A stretch of DNA of 64,000 bases from Streptomyces hawaiiensis. Lineage in GTDB: Bacteria; Actinomycetota; Actinomycetes; Streptomycetales; Streptomycetaceae. A model generated the notes under the pieces. The model was not told the DNA's origin. It ran no database searches and worked only from the letters and a program-made list of their open reading frames with translations. The stretch lies in assembly GCF_004803895.1 (NCBI RefSeq), contig NZ_CP021978.1:2294001-2358000 (forward strand), given 5' to 3'. Positions 1 through 7,129 of this stretch are shown in pieces (within the stretch, counting starts at the first letter, position 1; every line of letters begins with the position of its first letter). The position numbers and the translations under genes are program-made.

Positions 1-1767
1 CAGCTCGGGGGGCTCGGTGACGTCGAGGTGCTCCAGGTGCACGGGCGGGCGCCGGCGGCCGTCCAGGACGCGGTACTGGTGCCCGGGCAGCGGCGGCGGG
101 TCGTGCTGGCCACGTCCGTCGCGGAGTCGTCTGTGACGGTGCCCGGGGTGCGCGTGGTCGTGGACTCGGGGCTGGCGCGCGAGCCGCGGGTGGACCACGC
201 GCGCGGGTTGAGCGCGCTGACGACGGTACGGGCGTCGCAGGCCGCGGGGCGGCAGCGGGCGGGGCGGGCCGGGCGTGAGGCACCGGGGGCGGTGTACCGC
301 TGCTGGGCGGAGGCCGAGGACGCGCGTCTGCCGCGCTATCCGTCGCCGGAGATCAAGGTGGCCGACCTGACGGCGTTCGCGCTGCAGGTGGCGTGCTGGG
401 GGGATCCGGACGCGTCCGGGCTGGCGCTGCTGGACGGGCCGCCGGGTGGGGCGATGGCGGCGGCGCGGAATGTGCTGACGGCGGTGGGGGCGGTGGACTC
501 CGTCGGGCGCGCCACCGAGCGGGGAGTCCGGCTGAGCCGGCTGGGTTTGCATCCCCGGCTGGGGCGGGCGCTGCTGGACGGGTCCGGCTCGGTCGGGGTG
601 GACAGGGCCGCTGAGGTCATCGCGCTGCTCAGTGAGGAGGCTCCGCGGGAGTACGGGGATGACCTGACGGGTGCCTTGCGTCGTGCTCGGCGTGGGGGCG
701 ACGCCTATGCCGGGCGGTGGCGGGCGGAAGTACGGCGGCTGCGGGCCGCCTCTCCGGGAGCCCCGGGCACTTCCCAGGGGCCGGAGAACCTCTCCGATGA
801 CCAGCAGGTGGGCCTCGTCGCCGCTCTGGCCTTTCCCGAGCGCGTCGCCAAGGCCGACGGAGGGTCGTATCTCATGGCGTCCGGGACCCGTGCCGAGGCC
901 GGGGACGGGAGCGCGTTGCGCGGTTCACCCTGGATCGCCGTCGCCATGGCCGACCGGCCCGTCGGCAAGGGGCACGCGCGTGTGCGGCTCGGGGCTGTGA
1001 TCGACGAGGAGACGGCCCGGCTCGCGGCCGGCGCCCTGCTGGAGGAGCGGGATGAGGTCGGGTGGGACGACGGGGACGTCGTGGCGCGGAGGGTGGAGCG
1101 GCTGGGGGCGGTGGAGCTGGCGGTGCGGGCGCTGAGGGACGCCGATCCCGGGCTCGTGCGCGACGCGTTGCTCGACGGGTTGCGGCGGGAGGGGTTCGGG
1201 CTGCTGCGGTGGTCGGCGGAGGCCGATGCCCTGCGGCAGCGGCTCGCGTTCCTGCGGCTGCATCTCGGTGCGCCCTGGCCGGACGTGTCCGACGACGCGC
1301 TCCACGCGCGCGTGGAGGAGTGGCTGGAGCCGGAGCTCGGCCGGGCGCGGCGGCGGGCCGATCTGGCACGGATCGATGCCGGGCAGGCGCTCGCCCGGCT
1401 GCTGCCCTGGGCCTCGGGAGTGGCGGGGCGGCTCGACGAGCTGGCCCCGGAGCAGATGACCGTGCCGAGCGGGTCGAGGATCCGGATCGACTACTCCCGG
1501 CCCGAGCAGCCCGTGCTGGCGGTGAAGTTGCAGGAGATGTTCGGGCTCCAGGAGTCGCCGCGGGTCGCCGGGGTGCCGCTGCTCGTGCATCTGCTGTCCC
1601 CGGCGGGCCGGCCGGCCGCTGTCACCGCCGATCTCGCCTCGTTCTGGCGGGAGGGCTACAAGGGTGTACGGGCGGAGCTGCGGGGCCGCTATCCGAAGCA
1701 TCCGTGGCCCGAGGACCCGGCGGGCGCCGAGCCGACCCGGCACACCAACGCGCGGCTCAGGCGGTGA
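1..1767 (+). CDS. hrpB: ATP-dependent helicase HrpB, C-terminal part (5' end outside window)
   Basis: The reading frame is open from base 1, so the gene begins upstream of the window and the DEAH helicase core is missing here. What is visible is helicase motif V (ATSVAESSVTVPG), motif VI (QRAGRAGR), the helicase-associated region, and the HrpB C-terminal domain, which ends about PSGSRIRIDY...FGLQESP...RYPKHPWPEDP. HrpB is a DEAH/RHA-type RNA or DNA helicase of unclear cellular role. The 3' end overlaps the convergent DUF3068 gene by 11 bp. The family call is secure. The exact substrate is unknown. Confidence 0.9.
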   Translation, partial: QLGGLGDVEVLQVHGRAPAAVQDAVLVPGQRRRVVLATSVAESSVTVPGVRVVVDSGLAREPRVDHARGLSALTTVRASQAAGRQRAGRAGREAPGAVYRCWAEAEDARLPRYPSPEIKVADLTAFALQVACWGDPDASGLALLDGPPGGAMAAARNVLTAVGAVDSVGRATERGVRLSRLGLHPRLGRALLDGSGSVGVDRAAEVIALLSEEAPREYGDDLTGALRRARRGGDAYAGRWRAEVRRLRAASPGAPGTSQGPENLSDDQQVGLVAALAFPERVAKADGGSYLMASGTRAEAGDGSALRGSPWIAVAMADRPVGKGHARVRLGAVIDEETARLAAGALLEERDEVGWDDGDVVARRVERLGAVELAVRALRDADPGLVRDALLDGLRREGFGLLRWSAEADALRQRLAFLRLHLGAPWPDVSDDALHARVEEWLEPELGRARRRADLARIDAGQALARLLPWASGVAGRLDELAPEQMTVPSGSRIRIDYSRPEQPVLAVKLQEMFGLQESPRVAGVPLLVHLLSPAGRPAAVTADLASFWREGYKGVRAELRGRYPKHPWPEDPAGAEPTRHTNARLRR

Positions 1768-2749
1768 CCGACGACGGTTCCTCGGCCGCCGTGGGTGCCG
1801 GGCCCGAGGGGCGGCGGCTGCGGGCCTCCAGGTACAGCGCGACGGCCAGCAGGAGGACGCCGAGGGTCAGAAAGCCCCAGGGCAGCCAGGACGTCATCAG
1901 CAGGACGAGCAGACGCTGGGACTTCACCAGGTCGACGGTGTGCGTGATGTAGTCCTCGCGCATCTTCACGTGGCCGGCGAACGCGGTCACCTTGTCACGG
2001 TCCCCGAGGAGGGCACCGCCGCGCAGTTCCTCCTGGTGGATCTCTTCTCCGTACACGGGAGCGCCTGTGAGGGGTTCGACCCAGAACTTGCGGACCGTGG
2101 TGTACCAGCGGGTCGTGCCGGTCCGGGCCACCGCCTCGGCGGTGAGGCCCTTCACGGGCAGGGTCTTCGGGATCTTCACCTTGGTCCAGGGGATGGTCTG
2201 CTCGAAGTAGTAGACCTCCAGGCCGCGGAAGTCCTCGGTGCCCTTGTACTCGATGGGCGCGGTGATGCGGGCCTGGGCGTCGAAGTACTCGTAGTCCCGT
2301 TTCTCCGTCAGGAAGGGCCACTTGAACTCGATACCCTGGCGGCGCACCGGGTCGCCGTCGACCGTCTCGCCGGTGGCGTGGACGGGTTCCTGGGTGTGGG
2401 CGTCGAAGATGTAGCGCTCGGGGATCTTGGAGACCATCTTGCCGTCGGGGCCGACGACGTAGGACAGGCCGTCCCAGACGACGACGTCCCGGCCGGCCGA
2501 CTCCTCGATCCGCTCGGAGGCCTCCACGTCGCCCTTGAGGGTCTGGACGATGGTGACCTTGGAGACCTTCTTCGCCCGCATCGTGCCGTAGTCGAGGAGG
2601 GTGGCGTCCTTCGCCTCCAGGACCATGTCCTGGTACTGGTGCGCGGGGACCTTGGCCAGGCGCGGGAAGGCGTACCAGCGCAGCAGCGGGGACAGGGCCG
2701 CGAAGAACACGGCGAGGGCGAGCAGGACCAGGCCGGCCTTGCGGCGCAT
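1757..2749 (-). CDS. DUF3068 domain membrane protein
   Basis: A 330-residue protein with an N-terminal membrane segment (about residues 5-22), a long extracytoplasmic domain containing the DUF3068 pattern (VPAHQYQDMVLEAKD, WEGLSYVV-like and YFDA-type segments), a C-terminal membrane segment near residues 285-308, and a short Arg/Pro-rich cytoplasmic tail. DUF3068 proteins are widespread in actinobacteria and include relatives of corynebacterial PorA-type envelope proteins. Their function is not established. The gene overlaps hrpB tail to tail. Upstream on the same strand lies a small membrane-peptide gene (2775-2909), so the two may be co-transcribed. Confidence 0.8.
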   Translation of the reverse strand: MRRKAGLVLLALAVFFAALSPLLRWYAFPRLAKVPAHQYQDMVLEAKDATLLDYGTMRAKKVSKVTIVQTLKGDVEASERIEESAGRDVVVWDGLSYVVGPDGKMVSKIPERYIFDAHTQEPVHATGETVDGDPVRRQGIEFKWPFLTEKRDYEYFDAQARITAPIEYKGTEDFRGLEVYYFEQTIPWTKVKIPKTLPVKGLTAEAVARTGTTRWYTTVRKFWVEPLTGAPVYGEEIHQEELRGGALLGDRDKVTAFAGHVKMREDYITHTVDLVKSQRLLVLLMTSWLPWGFLTLGVLLLAVALYLEARSRRPSGPAPTAAEEPSSVTA

Positions 2750-2774
2750 CTCGGCCTCCCTCCCGGGCGGGCGG

Positions 2775-2909
2775 TCAGGGGTGTGCGGGCACCGTCGTCA
2801 GCAGCGGCTTCGGGGACGTCTCCCCCGAGGGGGAGCCGAGGGCGGTCAGCGTCAGGACCACGGCGAACGCGACGGCGAGACCGGTGGCGGCGGCGACAAG
2901 GGCGCGCAT
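2775..2909 (-). CDS. SPW_0924 family small membrane peptide
   Basis: A 44-residue protein beginning MRALVAAATGLAVAF and ending PKPLLTTVPAHP. It is one hydrophobic helix followed by a short Ser/Pro tail, which matches the small streptomycete family known as SPW_0924. The start was placed at the ATG at 2907-2909 because a GGGAGG ribosome site lies just upstream. The longer reading frame reaching 3011 has no such site and would add unrelated residues. Probably membrane anchored or secreted. Function unknown. It lies 25 bp before the DUF3068 gene on the same strand. Confidence 0.7.
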   Translation of the reverse strand: MRALVAAATGLAVAFAVVLTLTALGSPSGETSPKPLLTTVPAHP

Positions 2910-3010
2910 ACGAGCCTCCCCACGGGTCGTGACGGGCAGAACTGATGCTCCGTCAGGTTTCTCGGCACCGTAGCAACGCGCGGCGGAGATGAGAACACGT
3001 TGCACACACA

Positions 3011-3042
3011 ACGACGCCCCTCCTTACAAGGAGGGGCGTCGT
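3011..3042 (-). terminator. Strong intrinsic-type hairpin after the lytic transglycosylase gene
   Basis: A perfect 15-bp stem (acgacgcccctcctt, 3011-3025, pairing with 3028-3042) with a 2-base spacer. It sits 16 bp beyond the stop of the transglycosylase gene on the minus strand. It has no long T run, as is usual in streptomycetes. Confidence 0.75.
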
Positions 3043-3058
3043 CTGTCGTACCGGAGAG

Positions 3059-4798
3059 CTACGCGCTCGGGCTGGCCGACGGGCTCGGCGAGGACGTCTC
3101 GGCCGCCGCCACGGTCAGTTCGACGGTGAGCGTCGCTCCGCCGGCCGTGGTGATGCGGAGCAGGAACGTGCCGGTCGTGTCGTCCGCGTACAGCTCGGGC
3201 AGCTTCAGCAGGCCCTTCGCGTCCGTCTTCAGGCCCGTGAGGGTGCGGACGGTCTTGCCGTCGGCGTCCTTGAAGTAGGGGCCCTTGTCGTTGGCAGCCG
3301 GGTCGTCCGCCGACTTGATCAGCGTGGCGGTGGCCGCGACACCGTCGGCGACGGCGCCCTGGTACGTGGCCTTCACCTCGACCTGGTTCGCGAACTCGCC
3401 GCCCGGGGCGCAGGTCAGCGCGGCGTCACCGGTGCGGGCGAGGGCGTCGGCGGCCCGCTCGGTGACGGTGGCCTTGTAGTCGAGGCCCGGGACGGCACGA
3501 CCCACCACGGTGGCGCGGACGGTGACGGCGCCGGTCTTCTCCCCCGCCTGCAGGGCGGGCGCCACGGCCACGCCGGAGCTGTTGGTGGCGACCGTGGCCA
3601 CGCTCTCACCGCCGGTGAAGGTGGTGTCCGTGTCGCCGAGGATCGTGAAGCGGACCCTGACCTTGGCGACGGCCTTGCCTGCCTCGGTCTCGGCGCGCGT
3701 GCTGATCCGCCGGCTGAACGCGTCGCCGGCCATCGCGGTGAGCTTGGCGGTTCCGGCGTCCTCCAGGTGGTCCACCGTGTCGGTGGGGGTGGGGGGCGTC
3801 GTGGGCGGCGTGGACGGCGTACCGGGCGGGGTCGTGGGTGGAGTGGTGGGCGGCTTCGGGGTGGTCGGAGCGCCGCCGGGCTTCTCGGGCTTGGGGCCGG
3901 GCTTCGGCGTCGAGCCGCCCGGAACGGTCGTGCCGGGTGTGGTGGGTGTCGGGCTCGCGCCCGCGCCGTCGTCGCTGCGGTTGTCGGGCAGCGTGCCGGT
4001 GCCGTCCGGGACCTCGTGCGTGCCCTTGCGGTAGTACTCCAGCCACCTCATGACGAGGTTCAAATAGTCCCGCGAGTTGTTGTAGCTGAGGATCGCCCGG
4101 TCGAGGTCGCCCTGGTCGGACAGGTCCCAGTTGTTGCGGCACAGGTAGTGGCCCGCGGCGAGCGCGGCGTCGTAGATGTTGTTGGGGTCCTTCTTGCCGT
4201 CGTCGTTGCCGTCGCGGCCGGCCCAGGCCCAGGTGGAGGGGATGAACTGCATGGGGCCGACGGCCTGGTCGTACGAGCTGTTGCCGTCGTACGCGCCGTC
4301 GTCGGTGTCCTTGATGAGGGCGAAGCCGTTGCCGTCGAGCTGCGGGCCCAGGATCCGCTTGATGGTGGTGCCGTCGGCCTTGACCTGGCCGCCACGAGCC
4401 TGTCCCGACTCCACCCGGCCGATGGCGGCGAGGAGTTGCCAGGGCAGGTTGCAGCCGGGCTTGGCCTCGCGGAGCGAAGCCTCGGCCTTCTTGTAGGCGT
4501 CGAGGACGGTCGCGGGGATACCGGCTTCCGTGGTGCCCGTGCCGCCCGGGCCGGGGCCCGTGGACGGTGACGGGTTCGGGCTCTTGAGCGGGGGCAGGTC
4601 CGTGTAGTACGGCGAGTTGCCGGTGGCACTGCCGTCGGAGGCACTCGCTTCGGGTGAGGAGGTGGCGTCGGCAGCGGCCTGTCCGCCGTGGTCGTTCACG
4701 CCCGGAGCCTGGGAGGCGGACAGGGCCGCGACCGCTACCGCGGCCACGGCGGTGGTCGCCGCCCCCTTGCACAGCCTCCTGCCGAATTGCGCCGCCAT
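3059..4798 (-). CDS. Secreted lytic transglycosylase with C-terminal Ig-like/repeat region
   Basis: A 579-residue exported protein. The N-terminus (RRLCKGAATTAVAAVAVAALSAS) is a signal peptide. Residues about 100-245 form an SLT/MltB-like transglycosylase domain: the catalytic Glu is in AIGRVESGQA, followed by AVGPMQFIPSTW, NIYDAALAAGHYLC and ILSYNNSRDYL. A Pro/Thr-rich linker (about 265-340) leads to a C-terminal part with beta-sandwich, Ig-like sequence. The enzyme should cleave peptidoglycan glycan strands outside the cell. The start has a GGAGGG site 9 bases upstream. A strong hairpin follows the gene. No ydaO/c-di-AMP leader was recognised upstream. Confidence 0.85.
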   Translation of the reverse strand: MAAQFGRRLCKGAATTAVAAVAVAALSASQAPGVNDHGGQAAADATSSPEASASDGSATGNSPYYTDLPPLKSPNPSPSTGPGPGGTGTTEAGIPATVLDAYKKAEASLREAKPGCNLPWQLLAAIGRVESGQARGGQVKADGTTIKRILGPQLDGNGFALIKDTDDGAYDGNSSYDQAVGPMQFIPSTWAWAGRDGNDDGKKDPNNIYDAALAAGHYLCRNNWDLSDQGDLDRAILSYNNSRDYLNLVMRWLEYYRKGTHEVPDGTGTLPDNRSDDGAGASPTPTTPGTTVPGGSTPKPGPKPEKPGGAPTTPKPPTTPPTTPPGTPSTPPTTPPTPTDTVDHLEDAGTAKLTAMAGDAFSRRISTRAETEAGKAVAKVRVRFTILGDTDTTFTGGESVATVATNSSGVAVAPALQAGEKTGAVTVRATVVGRAVPGLDYKATVTERAADALARTGDAALTCAPGGEFANQVEVKATYQGAVADGVAATATLIKSADDPAANDKGPYFKDADGKTVRTLTGLKTDAKGLLKLPELYADDTTGTFLLRITTAGGATLTVELTVAAAETSSPSPSASPSA

Positions 4799-5140
4799 AG
4801 AGTGAACCCCTCCCGTGGACGCCCGAGCGCCCGGTCTACGTCTGCAGTGTTCGCCCTGTTGTGACGATCCAACCGCCCGAGGGGTTGCCCTCCGACGGCC
4901 ACAACTCTGTTCTCTTGCGTGCTCTGCTCTTTACCGCGTTCACGTGGTCGACGCACTCCCCGCGCGGCGACTCTGGCGACCCTACGACAACTTCCTTTGC
5001 TCGGGCACCCGTTCGTGACCGTTTTTCACCAGTTGGTCATATGTGCTCGTGACGTCGTCGACGGAGCCGTATCCCGCATACTGGGCCACTGACCGCCGGG
5101 CACCCCGGGCCTGGTGCAACGACCGTCGCGAGGAGCCGAG
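4799..5140. other. Divergent intergenic region, no gene seen
   Basis: 342 bases between the divergent transglycosylase and DUF4184 genes. It must hold both promoters, but no convincing -10/-35 pair, operator or structured RNA could be identified by eye. Short open frames here have no ribosome site and no family resemblance. Confidence 0.5.
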
Positions 5141-5998
5141 TTGCCGTTCACGTTGAGCCATGCGGCAGCCGTACTGCCCGCCGTACGCGCCGACGGCACC
5201 GGCCGGGGCTCGCTGGTGCCCGCCGTGCTCGTGGCAGGTTCCTTCGCGCCCGACATGACCTATTACGCGGCGAGTGTGCTGTCCGGGGCGATGGAGTTCG
5301 GTGACGTCACACACGCGTTCCCGGGTGTCTTCACGGTCGATGTGCTCATCGCCTGGGCACTGGTGGGGCTGTGGCTGCTGGTGCGTGAGCCGCTCGTGGC
5401 GTTGCTGCCGCGGGCCCGGCAGGGGCGGGTGGCGGCCCTGCTGCGGTGCGGGGCCCCACGCGCGCGGGTGCGGCCGTCGCTGGTGGCGTGGTGGTACGTG
5501 TCCGCGGTGCTCGGTGCGTCGACCCATGTGGTGTGGGACGCGTTCACGCATCTCGACCAGTGGGGGATGCGGGTGTTTCCGGCGCTGGGCCGGGAGGTGG
5601 CGGGCTCGCCGCTGTACTGGTACCTGCAGTACGGCGGTTCGGCGGTGGCCACGGTCGTGATCGCCGTGTTCGTGGCGCACGCGCTGCGGCGGGCGCCCGA
5701 GCGCGAGCCGGTGGGAGTCCCCGTGCTCGCCGTAGGAGACCGGTGGGCGGCCGCCGCCGTGATCTGCGGCTTCGCGCTGGTGGGGGCGGTGCAGCGGGCG
5801 TCGCGCTGGTGGGCGTACTGGGGCTCGGCGGCGAAGCCGTGGGAGATCATCCCGACGGTGTGCTTCGGCGCGGGCGCGGGACTCGTCCCGGCGCTGCTGC
5901 TCTACGCCGTGGCAGTCAGGGTGTGGCGTCCGGTTCCGGCCCCCGCCGGTCCTGCCCCTGCCGCCGATGCGGAGCCGAGCCGCCCGGCCGCCCGCTGA
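5141..5998 (+). CDS. DUF4184 family membrane protein
   Basis: A 285-residue multi-pass membrane protein starting with the typical DUF4184 motif PFTLSHAAAVLP, followed by GSFAPDMTYY and the HVVWDAFTH segment. About six hydrophobic helices are visible. The start was set at TTG 5141 because GAGGAG lies 5-6 bases upstream and the conserved family sequence begins exactly there. An in-frame GTG at 5114 has no good site. The His/Asp pattern resembles membrane-bound hydrolases, but no activity is established. The 3' end overlaps the convergent 5916-6506 gene by 83 bp. Confidence 0.8.
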   Translation: MPFTLSHAAAVLPAVRADGTGRGSLVPAVLVAGSFAPDMTYYAASVLSGAMEFGDVTHAFPGVFTVDVLIAWALVGLWLLVREPLVALLPRARQGRVAALLRCGAPRARVRPSLVAWWYVSAVLGASTHVVWDAFTHLDQWGMRVFPALGREVAGSPLYWYLQYGGSAVATVVIAVFVAHALRRAPEREPVGVPVLAVGDRWAAAAVICGFALVGAVQRASRWWAYWGSAAKPWEIIPTVCFGAGAGLVPALLLYAVAVRVWRPVPAPAGPAPAADAEPSRPAAR

Positions 5999-6506
5999 GG
6001 ACACTGTCCGTCGTCGTGATGTACACGCTGATGGTGGTGTGCGCGGGGTGCGGGCGCGGGAGCAGGGTGAGGACGAGGGTCAGGTAGTCGTGGGCCAGTC
6101 GGGCCCAGGGGCGGGAGGGTTTGCCCGGAATTTCTGGGGTGCCGGAGAGCCGGGCCTCGGCAGGTGGGCGGCCGGTGGCGACGTGCGGACCGGTGCCGGT
6201 CGGCGTGGCGTCGGCGCCGATGAGGCCGGTGAGGGCGGCCGGCGCCTCGCTGCCGGCGAGGGCAGGAGCGGCGGCCAGGCCACCAGCGCCGCCGGGGAGA
6301 GCAGGAGCGACAGTCGGGTCGCCGGTGTCGGCGGCGGGCCGCCGTCCGCGGGCGGTCAGGCGCTGCCGGAGGTCCGCCGTCGCGTGGCGCAGGGCCGTGG
6401 AGAAGGTGACGGGGACGCGAACCGTACTCGCGGCGGCCTCGAATGCCGGGACCGGCGGTAGTGCCACGCCTGGTGCCGTGCGGCTGAGGAGCGTGCGTAT
6501 ACCCAT
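5916..6506 (-). CDS. Conserved streptomycete hypothetical protein
   Basis: 196 residues from the start MGIRTLLSRTAPGVALPPVPAF. The N-terminal 50 residues look like the conserved part. The centre is Ala/Pro/Gly-rich and low in complexity. A short hydrophobic stretch (LAHDYLTLVLTLLP) lies near residue 140, and the tail is basic. No domain or motif gives a function. It lies downstream of polA on the same strand, separated by the 181-bp tandem repeat region. An alternative ATG lies three codons upstream (6515). Neither start has a strong ribosome site. Confidence 0.5.
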   Translation of the reverse strand: MGIRTLLSRTAPGVALPPVPAFEAAASTVRVPVTFSTALRHATADLRQRLTARGRRPAADTGDPTVAPALPGGAGGLAAAPALAGSEAPAALTGLIGADATPTGTGPHVATGRPPAEARLSGTPEIPGKPSRPWARLAHDYLTLVLTLLPRPHPAHTTISVYITTTDSVLSGRPGGSAPHRRQGQDRRGPEPDATP

Positions 6507-6692
6507 GCCCCGCATCTTTGCGACCGCCGGGAGGGGAGGCGCCTTCTCGGGGGCCACGAGAGTGACATTTTTCCGCGGGGCCGGGGCCGGGGCCCGGGGC
6601 GGCTGGGCCCCGGGGCGCCCCGGGGGCCCTGGCTCGGGCGGAGCCTTGCGTCTCGGCTCAGGCGGACGCCCAGGGCCTCGGCTCAGCAGGAC

Positions 6693-7129
6693 GGGCTGGG
6701 TGTGTACTCTCCGCGCACCCCGGCCCCATCACGCCCGAGCTCCGACGGAGGGGACCGCAGGGCCCCGGCTCAAGCAGGCCCACGGCCGGCGCCCGTCGGA
6801 CCTCGCCCCGGCCAGGGCCCCAGTGCTTCTGCCGGGACGGGACCCCAGTGGCCCGGCCGGGGCAGGGCCCGGGCTGCGTGGGCGTACTCCCCCGCCCACG
6901 CCGGTCCCACCCCGCCCGAGCTCCGACGGAGGAAACCGCAGCGCCCCGGCTCAAGCAGGCCCACGGCCGGCGCCCGTCGGACCTCGCCCCGGCCAGGGCC
7001 CCAGTGCTTCTGCCGGGACGGGACCCCAGTGGCCCGGCCGAGTCAGGGCCCGGGCTGCGTGGGCGTACTCCCCGCCCACGCCGGTCCCACCCCGCCCGTC
7101 GGACCTCGCCCGGGCCGCCGGGCAGCGGG
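6693..7129. repeat. 181-bp tandem repeat region downstream of polA
   Basis: Two nearly identical copies of a 181-bp GC-rich unit. For example, caagcaggcccacggccgg begins at 6771 and again at 6952, and gggctgcgtgggcgtactcc begins at 6871 and again at 7052. A diverged partial copy lies before them (from about 6693) and a truncated one after them (to about 7112). Differences between the two full copies are few substitutions, which points to recent duplication. The region lies between the polA stop and the next minus-strand gene and carries no convincing gene of its own. Confidence 0.85.

Noticed and set aside
4799..5140. c-di-AMP (ydaO) riboswitch upstream of the cell-wall hydrolase gene
   Set aside because: Streptomyces cell-wall hydrolases often carry it, but its conserved blocks were not found here on the minus strand.
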